Positions 33,949 to 42,768 of a stretch of DNA of 64,000 nt are shown here, in pieces. This DNA is from Terrimicrobiaceae bacterium (GTDB lineage Bacteria; Verrucomicrobiota; Verrucomicrobiia; Chthoniobacterales; Terrimicrobiaceae): assembly GCA_018402345.1 (NCBI GenBank), contig JAGYIV010000016.1, forward strand, positions 186,001 to 250,000, given 5' to 3'. Numbering within the stretch: the stretch's first letter is position 1; each line of letters starts with the position of its first letter. A program made the translations under genes and the position numbers. The notes below the pieces were generated by a model, which did no database searches, had not been told where the DNA came from, and worked only from the letters and a program-made list of their open reading frames with translations.

Positions 33949-35757
33949 ATGAGCATGCAAACCGCTCCTTGGATCATTCTTTTCACGCCCCTTGTGGCAG
34001 CCGCCCTTATCATGTTGGTCGGGCGCTTTTCCAAAACCCTGAGCGCCTCGCTGGCGATTCTCGCCGCACTGACCTGTTGCGTGCTGAGTTGGAATCTCTT
34101 TCTTTCCGGCGGCGAGGTGCAAACATTTTCCCATACGTGGCTGAGCTTCGGTCCCGATCTGACCATCCCGATCAGCTTCACGCTGGACCACCTGGCCAAG
34201 GTCATGCTGCTGGTGGTCTGCACCATTTCGCCCCTGGTCTTCATCTATTCGCTCGGTTACATGCGCGACGAGGAGGGGTATTCCCGCTTCTTCGCCGGAT
34301 TGTCGCTCTTCCTTTTCTCGATGCTTGGCATCGTGCTGGCAGACAATTTCGTGATGATGTTCATTTTTTGGGAACTGGTGGGCGTGAGTTCCTATATCCT
34401 GATCGGACACTACTATTCCAAGGACTCGGCGGCGGATGCCGGGAAGCAGGCATTCATCGTGAACCGCATCGGGGATTTCGGGTTCATGCTCGGCATTTTG
34501 TTGCTGTGGTTCGCAACCGGCACGGTGGTCTTCAGCGACATCGTGGCGGCGATTCCGCAACTCGGCACGTTGCCCTTGTATCTGACCATCGCCTGTGTGC
34601 TGGTTTTTCTCGGCACGGTTGGCAAGTCGGCCCAGATGCCGCTGCATGTGTGGCTCCCGAATTCGATGGAGGGACCGACTCCTGTCTCCTCGCTCCTTCA
34701 CGCCGCGACGATGGTTGCCGCTGGCGTTTACATGCTGGCCCGCATTTTCCCGATCCTCGAGGTCGTGCCGGCCGCGCGGGAGATTATTGCGTGGGTGGGT
34801 GGAATCACGTGTTTCGCCGCCGCGCTCATGGCCACCCAGCAGTCGGACATCAAGCGCATCCTGGCCTACTCCACCATTTCCCAGCTTGGCTACATGGTGC
34901 TGGGGATCGGCGTCGCGCCGACATCGGATGTCGCGATGTTCCACTTATTCACCCACGCATGCTTCAAGTGCCTCCTGTTCCTCGCGGCGGGTTCGGTGAT
35001 GATCGCCATGCACCACGGCGTCGACATGTGGGAGATGGGCGGCCTTCGCAAGAGGCTTCCGGTGACAATGATCTGCTTTATCGCCGGCATGCTTGCCCTC
35101 GCGGGGTGTCCCTACACCAGCGGCTACTTCAGCAAAGACCTCATCATCGAGTGGGCCGTGGTGAAAATCCCGTTCCTCGGCTGGCTCTCCGCCGCCGCAG
35201 CGGGTCTCACTGCCTTCTATATCTTCCGCGAATTTTACGTCGTCTTCTTTGGCAAGGAGCGCAGCAGCCATGCCGAGCATGCCAAGGAGCAACCGATCAC
35301 CATGCTGGTGCCGATGCTTGTTCTCGCGTTCTTCGCGATCTTTGCGGGGTGGCCGTTCATCCAAGACCACTTCTTCACCCTTGAGCGGCCCGACCAAGTG
35401 CCGAACACCCTGCATCCGTTCCTTTACGGCATGTTCTTCGGCGGAGCGGGCCTGGCCACCCTCCTCTACATCAAGGCCGCGAAGGATCCTGTGAACATTC
35501 CGCTCTTCGCCAACCGCCTCTATATCGATGCCGTCTACGATTGGTTTGTGAAAAACATTCAAGGTGGCGGCGCGGCGGTTCTCTCCTGGGCCGACCGTTG
35601 GGTTGTGGACATGTTGGTTGTCCAAGTGCCCAGCAAGCTCACTTGGGCCTGTGGCTTTGCCCTTAGGTTCCTCCAGTTCGGCAATATCCAAGCCTACGCG
35701 TTTTTCTTCGGAGCTGGCGTCGTTGGCCTTATCTACATCTTACTTTCGACAAAATGA
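33949..35757 (+). CDS. nuoL: NADH-quinone oxidoreductase subunit L
   Basis: This is the distal antiporter-like proton-pumping subunit. The 602-residue protein shows the conserved core WELVGVSSYILIGHYY, then GKSAQMPLHVWLPNSMEGPT with the key Lys, AGVYMLARIFPI, and a C-terminal extension expected to form the long lateral helix. Its stop overlaps nuoM by 4 bases. Confidence 0.96.
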   Translation: MSMQTAPWIILFTPLVAAALIMLVGRFSKTLSASLAILAALTCCVLSWNLFLSGGEVQTFSHTWLSFGPDLTIPISFTLDHLAKVMLLVVCTISPLVFIYSLGYMRDEEGYSRFFAGLSLFLFSMLGIVLADNFVMMFIFWELVGVSSYILIGHYYSKDSAADAGKQAFIVNRIGDFGFMLGILLLWFATGTVVFSDIVAAIPQLGTLPLYLTIACVLVFLGTVGKSAQMPLHVWLPNSMEGPTPVSSLLHAATMVAAGVYMLARIFPILEVVPAAREIIAWVGGITCFAAALMATQQSDIKRILAYSTISQLGYMVLGIGVAPTSDVAMFHLFTHACFKCLLFLAAGSVMIAMHHGVDMWEMGGLRKRLPVTMICFIAGMLALAGCPYTSGYFSKDLIIEWAVVKIPFLGWLSAAAAGLTAFYIFREFYVVFFGKERSSHAEHAKEQPITMLVPMLVLAFFAIFAGWPFIQDHFFTLERPDQVPNTLHPFLYGMFFGGAGLATLLYIKAAKDPVNIPLFANRLYIDAVYDWFVKNIQGGGAAVLSWADRWVVDMLVVQVPSKLTWACGFALRFLQFGNIQAYAFFFGAGVVGLIYILLSTK

Positions 35758-37244
35758 GTCCGCTGTTGTTTCTCATCCTTGTGCCTATTCTCTCGGCCGC
35801 GCTGGTCATGGCCGGAGCCAATCCTCGGTTTACCGCCCTCCTTGGTGCGGCGGTGAACGTCCTGCTCTTCGGCGCGCTGGCGTTTTTCTTCAATCCGCTC
35901 CAAGAAGGGTTTCAATTCGTCTCCAGCTTCCCGGTCGTGCCGGATCTCGGGATCGGATTCACGCTCGGGGCGGACGGCCTGAGCATGGTAATGCTCTTCC
36001 TATCGGTGGTGGTCACGCTGGCCGCCATCGCGGTTGCCCGCACGCCGGTAGATGGTGCCCGGTGGTTCTACGCGAGTCTGCTGTTTATCTCCGCGGGTGT
36101 GGTCGGAGCCTTTGCTTCGGTGGATGTGTTTTTCTTCTACATGTTCCACGAACTCGCGCTGATCCCGACCTTTTTGCTGATCGGCATCTGGGGGTCCGGT
36201 GACAAGCAAGCCGCTGCGTGGAAGGCGACGGTGTATCTGGCCACGGGCAGCTTCGTGTTGTTGCTCGGTTTGATCGGCCTGTATCTGATCCAACCGGTAG
36301 ATGCGCGTTCCTTCGATCTGCGACAAATCGTCGCCCATGCCGATGCGGGGCTGATCTATGATTCGCCGGTTGTCTATCTGCTGTTGCTTGTCGGATTCGG
36401 GATACTGGTTTCTTTGTTTCCTTTTCACACCTGGGCGCCGCAAGCGTATGCTTCCGCGCCCGCTCCGGCAGCGATGTTGCATGCCGGGGTGTTGAAGAAA
36501 TTTGGACTTTACGGACTGATCCGCATTGCCGCACCGGTCTTGCCAGAGTCTGTGCAGGCCTTTCTACCGCTTTTGTTGGTGTTATTGATCGGGAATATCA
36601 TCTATGTCGGATACGTCACGATCGCCCAGCGCAAGCTCGACTGGATGCTCGGTTACTCGAGCGTCATGCACATGGGCTACATTTTTCTTGGGTTCGCGGC
36701 GCTGAATGAAATCAGCCTCACTGGGGCCTCGGTCATGTTATTGAGTCACGGGTTGACGGTTGCTGTTCTCTTCGCCCTCTGTGGTGAGATTCGCGAGCGC
36801 ACCGGCACGCTGGATTTCTCGGAGCTGGGCGGACTCGCCCGCACCGCACCGCGATTGGGCCTTGCCTTCGGATTCGCCGCGATGGCTTCGGTCGGCCTGC
36901 CCGGTTTTGTGGGATTCGCCGCCGAGCTTATGGTCTTTTTCGGATCCTTTGCTGGTGCACCGCCCGCGATGGGAATTTTTGACGGCAAGGAAGTCTTCTC
37001 CTTCAATTTCCTCCAGATCGGCACGATTTGCGCCGTGTGGGGGATTGTGATTTCCGCCATCTACATGCTGCGCGGCTATCGCCTCATCTTCATGGGACCG
37101 GTGCAGGAACGCTGGTCCTCGATTGGCGACATCGGCGGCATTTCCCAAGCCGCCGTGGTGCTCCTCATCGGCATCATGCTCCTTTTCGGCTTCTTCCCGC
37201 AAACCCTTGTGAACCTAGTCACTCCCGCTTTGATCTTGCCATGA
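35754..37244 (+). CDS. nuoM: NADH-quinone oxidoreductase subunit M
   Basis: The 496-residue protein is the middle antiporter-like subunit of the membrane arm. Visible are FYMFHELALIPTFLLIGIWG with the coupling Glu, VSLFPFHTWAPQAYASAPAP, and HAGVLKKFGLYGLIRIAAPV with the key Lys. It overlaps nuoL upstream and nuoN downstream (ATGA), so translation of L-M-N is coupled. Confidence 0.96.
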   Translation: MSPLLFLILVPILSAALVMAGANPRFTALLGAAVNVLLFGALAFFFNPLQEGFQFVSSFPVVPDLGIGFTLGADGLSMVMLFLSVVVTLAAIAVARTPVDGARWFYASLLFISAGVVGAFASVDVFFFYMFHELALIPTFLLIGIWGSGDKQAAAWKATVYLATGSFVLLLGLIGLYLIQPVDARSFDLRQIVAHADAGLIYDSPVVYLLLLVGFGILVSLFPFHTWAPQAYASAPAPAAMLHAGVLKKFGLYGLIRIAAPVLPESVQAFLPLLLVLLIGNIIYVGYVTIAQRKLDWMLGYSSVMHMGYIFLGFAALNEISLTGASVMLLSHGLTVAVLFALCGEIRERTGTLDFSELGGLARTAPRLGLAFGFAAMASVGLPGFVGFAAELMVFFGSFAGAPPAMGIFDGKEVFSFNFLQIGTICAVWGIVISAIYMLRGYRLIFMGPVQERWSSIGDIGGISQAAVVLLIGIMLLFGFFPQTLVNLVTPALILP

Positions 37245-38686
37245 TTCAGCCCATCGCCTTGGAAATCATCGTTGTCTGTTTGGGCATCCTTCTGCTCATG
37301 GTGGAGGCGTTTTCCTCCAAAACGTCGAAGACCCCTCTCGCTTACGCCGCGATTCTGGGCCTCTCGGTGGTGTTCGTGCTCACATTTTTTGTGCAGCCTT
37401 CCGCGGCCGGTCTCCAAGAGTCGGGCTTTTATGTGCTCGATCCGCTGGCCCTCTTCTTCAAACGCTTCGCACTTGTCGCTACGATCGTGACGCTTGTTCT
37501 GGCGTTGGATTACCTGCCGATCGTGCAGCGGCTTGTGCCCGGCGAACGGCCGGGAGCGGGATCCGGCGAGTTTTTCATCCTTCCGGTCTTCACGTGCGCG
37601 GGCCTTATGTGGATGGCTTCCGCTGCGGATTTCATTGTGATTTTCTGCGCGCTCGAGTTGGTGACGATCTCGCTCTACGTGCAGGTCGCCTACCTGCGCC
37701 GTAGCATCGCGAGTCTCGAGGCGGGAACGAAATTTCTCATCCTCGGAGCTCTCTCCACGGGATTCTTTGTTTATGGCATCACCTGGATCTTTGGCACGGT
37801 CGGCCAGACCGGGTTGGAGGCGATCCGGCAGGCGCTGCCGGGCGTTCCCGAGGCTGCACAGCCCGCAATGATTTTCGGTGTTGCCCTCGTGCTTGTGGCC
37901 ATCGGGTTTAAGATCGCGGCTGCCCCATTCCAATTTTGGGTCCCCGATGTCTATCAAGGCGCGCCGACTCCTGTCACCGCCTACCTGGCTGTGGCTTCTA
38001 AGGCAGCCGGGTTCGTGATCCTCATCCGCGTTCTCGAGCCGTTCTTTACCGTCATCGCCTTTCAGGAAAAGCTCTTTCTGGCGTTGGTGTTGCTTGCGGG
38101 ATTGACGCTTCTTTTCGGAAACCTTGCCGCGATTCCGCAAACCAACTTCAAGCGGCTCATGGGTTACTCCAGTGTCGCTCATGCGGGCTATCTGCTAGTC
38201 GGGTTGGCGGCAATCGGAGATGCCTTTGCCGGGCGCGCGGTGGTTTTCTATCTCTGCGGATACCTTCTGATGACCTTCCTTGCGTTCCTGATTCTTGTGC
38301 CCGTGTCCAAAGCCTCCGGCGGGGATGATATCGCCAACTTCAACGGGCTCGCCCGCCGCTCGCCGGCACTCGCCCTTGCCATGCTTATCGCCGCGGCCTC
38401 CCTGGCAGGGGTGCCCTTCACGGTGGGATTTTTCGGAAAGTTTTTCATCTTTGAGGCAGCCATGAAGCAGGAACTCTTCGGTTTGGTCCTACTTGGCGTC
38501 GTCACGGTTGCCTGTGGTTTCTACTATTACTTCAAGGTGATTCGCGCGATGTATTGGCAACCTGCCTCCGAGGATGCCGCGCCAGTGCAGGTCTCCGTGC
38601 TCTCGAGGTTGGCCATCGCCATCTGCGCTGTCCTGATCCTCGTCCTCGGGTTCTATCCGCAACTGCTGATCCAAATCCTTCCCTGA
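37241..38686 (+). CDS. nuoN: NADH-quinone oxidoreductase subunit N
   Basis: From ATG 37241, which overlaps the nuoM stop, the protein has 481 residues. It is the antiporter-like subunit nearest the quinone module. Conserved stretches include FIVIFCALELVTISLYVQVA, KIAAAPFQFWVPDVYQGAPT and NFKRLMGYSSVAHAGYLLVG. The frame extends further upstream inside nuoM, but that part is antifamilial. It ends the complex I block; a NUDIX gene with a strong Shine-Dalgarno sequence follows. Confidence 0.95.
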   Translation: MIQPIALEIIVVCLGILLLMVEAFSSKTSKTPLAYAAILGLSVVFVLTFFVQPSAAGLQESGFYVLDPLALFFKRFALVATIVTLVLALDYLPIVQRLVPGERPGAGSGEFFILPVFTCAGLMWMASAADFIVIFCALELVTISLYVQVAYLRRSIASLEAGTKFLILGALSTGFFVYGITWIFGTVGQTGLEAIRQALPGVPEAAQPAMIFGVALVLVAIGFKIAAAPFQFWVPDVYQGAPTPVTAYLAVASKAAGFVILIRVLEPFFTVIAFQEKLFLALVLLAGLTLLFGNLAAIPQTNFKRLMGYSSVAHAGYLLVGLAAIGDAFAGRAVVFYLCGYLLMTFLAFLILVPVSKASGGDDIANFNGLARRSPALALAMLIAAASLAGVPFTVGFFGKFFIFEAAMKQELFGLVLLGVVTVACGFYYYFKVIRAMYWQPASEDAAPVQVSVLSRLAIAICAVLILVLGFYPQLLIQILP

Positions 38687-38702
38687 GGAGGAGACGAGTG
38701 CC

Positions 38703-39200
38703 ATGGACGAGTTCTGGCTCCAATGGCAACCCCGCGAGCGGGCCACGCTTTGCTTTATTATCAAGGACGGTGAAATCCTTCTCATTCGTAAAAAGAGAGG
38801 CTTGGGAGCGGGAAAGATCAACGCCCCGGGCGGGAGGATCGAACCCGGGGAACTGCCGCTCGACTGCGCCATCCGCGAAACGCGCGAGGAGGTGGGCATC
38901 ATTCCCCACGGCGTCGAATCGAAAGGGGTGTTGCATTTTCAATTCAAAGACGGCTACAGCCTACACTGCACCGTCTTCACGGCATCGGGCTTCAGCGGCG
39001 ACCTGATTGAGACAGACGAGGCCCTGCCAATCTGGACCCGGCTTGAGTCAATCCCCTACGACGAAATGTGGGCCGATGACACACATTGGCTCCCCGGGAT
39101 GATCGCTGGCGGGGTATTTCGCGGATACTTCCATTTCGACGGCGAGGAAATGCTGTCGAAAGAATTGATATGGGATAGCCCATCCACAGTTGCCTGTTGA
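38703..39200 (+). CDS. NUDIX hydrolase, MTH1-like
   Basis: The 165-residue protein contains a full Nudix box (GGRIEPGELPLDCAIRETRE then EVGI). It resembles human MTH1 and related oxidised-nucleotide hydrolases in its order KKRGLGAGKINAPGGRIEPG and LHFQFKDGYSLHCTVF. Removal of 8-oxo-dGTP or similar damaged nucleotides is the likely role, by family. GAGGAGGAG at 38686-38694, 8 bases before the ATG, is an unusually good ribosome-binding site. It follows nuoN by 16 bases and is probably co-transcribed. Confidence 0.9.
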   Translation: MDEFWLQWQPRERATLCFIIKDGEILLIRKKRGLGAGKINAPGGRIEPGELPLDCAIRETREEVGIIPHGVESKGVLHFQFKDGYSLHCTVFTASGFSGDLIETDEALPIWTRLESIPYDEMWADDTHWLPGMIAGGVFRGYFHFDGEEMLSKELIWDSPSTVAC

Positions 39201-39373
39201 TTGATGCGAGGGTGTTCTTGGAAGTCGAGAGAGTGGGCGCGGGGGCCCTTCCATTCCTGTGATGTGCCTGAGCGTCACGATCAAGGCAACGAGGTCCTGT
39301 CCGCCCGGTGGCGGCATGCGTTGACTTCGGGGGCAAGCTCTCTTACATAAGCCCACCGTTATTTCTCTCCAGA

Positions 39374-41068
39374 GTGGCACACCAAGACGACAACATCGCT
39401 GAAATCTTAAGGGACCTTGGATTGTTGACCCGCGGGCAGATCGAGGCCGCGAGGGCATCAGCCGACGAGGAGGGGTTGCTGGCGGAGTTGGTGAAGCAGG
39501 GGGTCGTGTCCGAGGAGGACATCGTTCGCGCACTCGCTTCGCAGAACAGCATGGAATTTGTGGATCTCGGGGACACTCATGTCGAAAAAAGCGTGATCGA
39601 CTTGATCGAGGCCGACGATGCGCGGCGCTACCACGCGCTGCCGCTTGCGGTGAGGGACGGGGTTCTTGTGGTGGCGTTGGACGATCCCATGGCGATGCAG
39701 CGAATGGACGACCTCACGTTCAAACTGAAGAGGGAGATCGAGTTCGTCTGTTCCACCCCTGAGGCGATCCGCAAGCTGATCATCAAACACTACGGGAGCG
39801 CCGACGACGCCTCCTCGGAGTTGCTGAAAACGATGTCCAGCGGGCCGTCATTTGGCGGCGACGAGGATGATGCCGACGAGGAGGGGGACGAAGGGGACGC
39901 GCCGATCATCAAGCTGGTGTCGATGCTTTTGCTCGAGGCCCACACGAACCGTGCGAGCGATATTCATATCGAGCCGCTTGAATCAAAATTGAGGGTCCGG
40001 TTCCGGATCGACGGTGTGCTTCAGGAAATGCAATCGCCGCCGAGGCGTCTCCACGGGGCAATCATCAGTCGCCTCAAGATCATGTCGCGGTCGATGAGCA
40101 TTGCCGAAAAGCGCTTGCCGCAGGATGGCCGCATTCAAATCCGGGTTGGTGACAAGGGGATTGATTTGCGTGTGTCAACGATCCCGACGGTGCGTGGGGA
40201 GAGTGTCGTCATGCGTATTCTTGACAAGACGTCGTTGATGCTTGGGCTGCCGGATTTGGGATTTCTTTCCGACGACCAGGCGAAGTTCGAGCAATGCATC
40301 AACCTGCCCGACGGAATCATTCTGGTCACCGGCCCCACCGGATCAGGAAAGACGACCACGCTCTATGGCAGCTTGAATTATATGAACAAGCCCGACCGGA
40401 AGCTGATCACGGTCGAGGATCCCGTTGAATACCAGATGAACGGGATCAACCAGGTGCCGGTGAACACCTCAATCGGCATGACATTTCCCGCCGCGCTGCG
40501 CTCAATCCTCCGCCAGGCACCGAACATCATCATGATCGGCGAGATTCGCGATCACGAGACCGCGAGTATCGCGGTGAACGCCTCGTTGACCGGCCACTTG
40601 GTGCTCTCCACGCTTCACACGAACGACGCCCCGAGCGCGATCGCGCGTCTGGTGGATATCGGCGTGAAGCCGTTTCTCGTGTCGAGTTCCGTGCGCGCGG
40701 TTGTCGCTCAGCGGTTGGTGAGGCGATTGTGTCCGAAGTGCAAGATTCCGTCCGAGTTGACCGAATACGAGATGCACGCCCTGCAGATCGATGCGGCGCA
40801 GATCGGCGAGGCCCATGTGATGAGGCCGCACGGGTGCGAAGCCTGCCGGGGCAAGGGATACAAGGGGCGAATGGGAATTTTTGAAATGTTCATCGTCGAC
40901 GACGAGGTGCGCCATATGATCAACAACAACGAATCGACCATCGCCCTGCGCCAGCGAGCCCGCGAACTTGGAATGCGGACCCTCCGCGAGGACGGGGTGC
41001 GCAAAGTTCTGGCCGGAATGACCACCGCCGAGGAGGTCATCAGCACCACGATGTCCGATCTCGACTGA
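39374..41068 (+). CDS. GspE/PilB family secretion/pilus ATPase (first of two)
   Basis: These hexameric ATPases drive assembly of type IV pili or type II secretion pseudopili. An N-terminal GspE domain (DDNIAEILRDLGLLTRGQIE) is followed by the ATPase domain with Walker A GPTGSGKTTTLYGSLN, Asp-box-like LITVEDPVEYQ and HTNDAPSAIARL. A CPKCKIP...CEACRGKGYKGR zinc site is also present. I take the GTG at 39374 as start, since similarity begins there; another GTG at 39308 would add 22 non-conserved residues. No pilC, pilT or pilin gene is adjacent. A second copy follows after 6 bases. Confidence 0.9.
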   Translation: MAHQDDNIAEILRDLGLLTRGQIEAARASADEEGLLAELVKQGVVSEEDIVRALASQNSMEFVDLGDTHVEKSVIDLIEADDARRYHALPLAVRDGVLVVALDDPMAMQRMDDLTFKLKREIEFVCSTPEAIRKLIIKHYGSADDASSELLKTMSSGPSFGGDEDDADEEGDEGDAPIIKLVSMLLLEAHTNRASDIHIEPLESKLRVRFRIDGVLQEMQSPPRRLHGAIISRLKIMSRSMSIAEKRLPQDGRIQIRVGDKGIDLRVSTIPTVRGESVVMRILDKTSLMLGLPDLGFLSDDQAKFEQCINLPDGIILVTGPTGSGKTTTLYGSLNYMNKPDRKLITVEDPVEYQMNGINQVPVNTSIGMTFPAALRSILRQAPNIIMIGEIRDHETASIAVNASLTGHLVLSTLHTNDAPSAIARLVDIGVKPFLVSSSVRAVVAQRLVRRLCPKCKIPSELTEYEMHALQIDAAQIGEAHVMRPHGCEACRGKGYKGRMGIFEMFIVDDEVRHMINNNESTIALRQRARELGMRTLREDGVRKVLAGMTTAEEVISTTMSDLD

Positions 41069-41074
41069 CACGCC

Positions 41075-42763
41075 ATGGATTCACGACACGTCATCGAAGT
41101 TTTCCGCGAGAGGGGGTTGCTCGACGAGGGACAGGCTGCGGAGTTTCTGGAATTCGCCGCCGCCCACAATCAACCGATCGAGAAGACGCTTATCGATTCC
41201 GGGCTTGTGGACGAGGGAGGGTTCACGCAGGTGCTCGGGGAATCGCTCGGGATGGAGGTTTGCGACCTGTCGGCGTTCGAGCCCGACACCGGCATTCTCG
41301 CGTTGATTCCCTCTGGATTGGCGCGCTTGCACGGGGCGTTTCCGGTGGCGGCGTCCGGCAACACGATTTTCATCGCGCTGATTGATCCCTTCAACAGTCG
41401 CGCCTTGGAGGACATGCGCTTCGCGCTCGGGAGGGAGATGGTCCAGGTGCTCGCGTTTCCGGCCCATGTGCGGGAGTTGATCCACAAGCACTACGGCTCC
41501 GGCGACGCGGATATCGATGAAATCCTGGGGCAGCTCGGTGGGGATATCACCGTCGAGGAGCGCGAGGAGGAGGCGTTCAACCTGCAGGCTGTCACCGCCG
41601 AGGCCAACGCCGCGCCGATCGTCAAATATGTCGACCTGATCCTCGACAAGGCGATCGCCGCGAGGGCGAGCGATATTCATTTCGAGCCCTTCGAGAACGA
41701 GTTCAAAATCCGCTACCGTGTGGACGGAGCGCTGTATGAAATGGATCCGCCGCCATACCGGTTGGCGCTGCCTGTGATCTCTCGTGTGAAGGTGATGTCG
41801 AACCTGAACATCGCCGAGCGGAGGTTGCCGCAGGACGGGCGCATCCAGCGCATGATCAACGGCAAGCAGGTCGACCTCCGTGTATCGACACTGCCAACGG
41901 CATTCGGCGAGAGCGTGGTGTTGCGCGTGCTCGACCGGTCGAATGTGAATCTCGAATTGGAGACGCTCGGCATGCCTGCGGAGATCATGGACTACATCCT
42001 ACAGGTGATCGAGAAGCCCAACGGCATTTTCATTGTCACCGGGCCGACGGGATCGGGAAAAACAACCACGCTTTACTCCTGCCTGCGGAAGATCAACACG
42101 ATCGACTCCAAGTTGCTCACCGCCGAGGATCCCGTGGAATACGAGATCGACGGCATCATCCAGGTGCCGATCAACGACTCGATCGGCCTCAGTTTTTCGA
42201 GGGTGTTGCGCGCGTTCCTGCGGCAGGATCCCGACCGTATCCTGGTCGGCGAGACCCGCGACACAGAGACCGCTCAGATCGCGATCCAGGCGTCCCTTAC
42301 CGGGCACCTAGTGTTCACGACGCTGCATACGAACGACTCGACCGGCGCGGTGACGCGTCTCATTGACATGGGCATCGAGCCGTTTTTGATCTCCGCCTCG
42401 CTCGAGGCCGTGCTGGCGCAGCGGCTGATCCGGAAAATCTGCGAGAATTGCAAAACCGCCTATGAGCCCAGCGAGAAGGTGCTCGCCTCGCTGGGGTTGA
42501 GCATTCATGACATCGGCGACAAGAATTTCTACTACGGGAAGGGGTGCGAGGTGTGCAACCAGACCGGCTACAAGGGGCGGAAGGGCATTTACGAGCTGTT
42601 GAAAATCTCGGATCCGATCCGGGAAATGATCAATGACCGCGCTCCCGGAGTCTTGGTGCGGCAGAAGGCGATCGAGTTGGGAATGACGACTCTTCGCGAG
42701 GACGGATTGCGCTCGATCTACGACGGGCTCACGACGATCGAGGAGGTCGTGAAATACACGTAG
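41075..42763 (+). CDS. GspE/PilB family secretion/pilus ATPase (second of two)
   Basis: The 562-residue protein has the same layout as its upstream neighbour: GspE N-domain (EVFRERGLLDEGQAAEFLEF), Walker A GPTGSGKTTTLYSCLRK, LLTAEDPVEYEIDGI, FTTLHTNDSTGAVTRL, and zinc site CENCKTAYEP...CEVCNQTGYKGRKG. The two proteins differ clearly along their length, so the duplication is old. The gene is separated from the first ATPase gene by 6 bases and converges on murA with a 5-base gap, too small for a terminator between them. Confidence 0.92.
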   Translation: MDSRHVIEVFRERGLLDEGQAAEFLEFAAAHNQPIEKTLIDSGLVDEGGFTQVLGESLGMEVCDLSAFEPDTGILALIPSGLARLHGAFPVAASGNTIFIALIDPFNSRALEDMRFALGREMVQVLAFPAHVRELIHKHYGSGDADIDEILGQLGGDITVEEREEEAFNLQAVTAEANAAPIVKYVDLILDKAIAARASDIHFEPFENEFKIRYRVDGALYEMDPPPYRLALPVISRVKVMSNLNIAERRLPQDGRIQRMINGKQVDLRVSTLPTAFGESVVLRVLDRSNVNLELETLGMPAEIMDYILQVIEKPNGIFIVTGPTGSGKTTTLYSCLRKINTIDSKLLTAEDPVEYEIDGIIQVPINDSIGLSFSRVLRAFLRQDPDRILVGETRDTETAQIAIQASLTGHLVFTTLHTNDSTGAVTRLIDMGIEPFLISASLEAVLAQRLIRKICENCKTAYEPSEKVLASLGLSIHDIGDKNFYYGKGCEVCNQTGYKGRKGIYELLKISDPIREMINDRAPGVLVRQKAIELGMTTLREDGLRSIYDGLTTIEEVVKYT

Positions 42764-42768
42764 CAGAT

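Noticed and set aside
33622-34944. 440-codon minus-strand frame rich in His, Arg and Gln
   Set aside because: It is the reverse complement of nuoK/nuoL; hydrophobic codons read backwards give this polar composition.
39201-39373. Possible small gene between the NUDIX gene and the first PilB-like ATPase
   Set aside because: No frame with a credible start, composition or similarity was found. It more likely holds the promoter of the ATPase pair.
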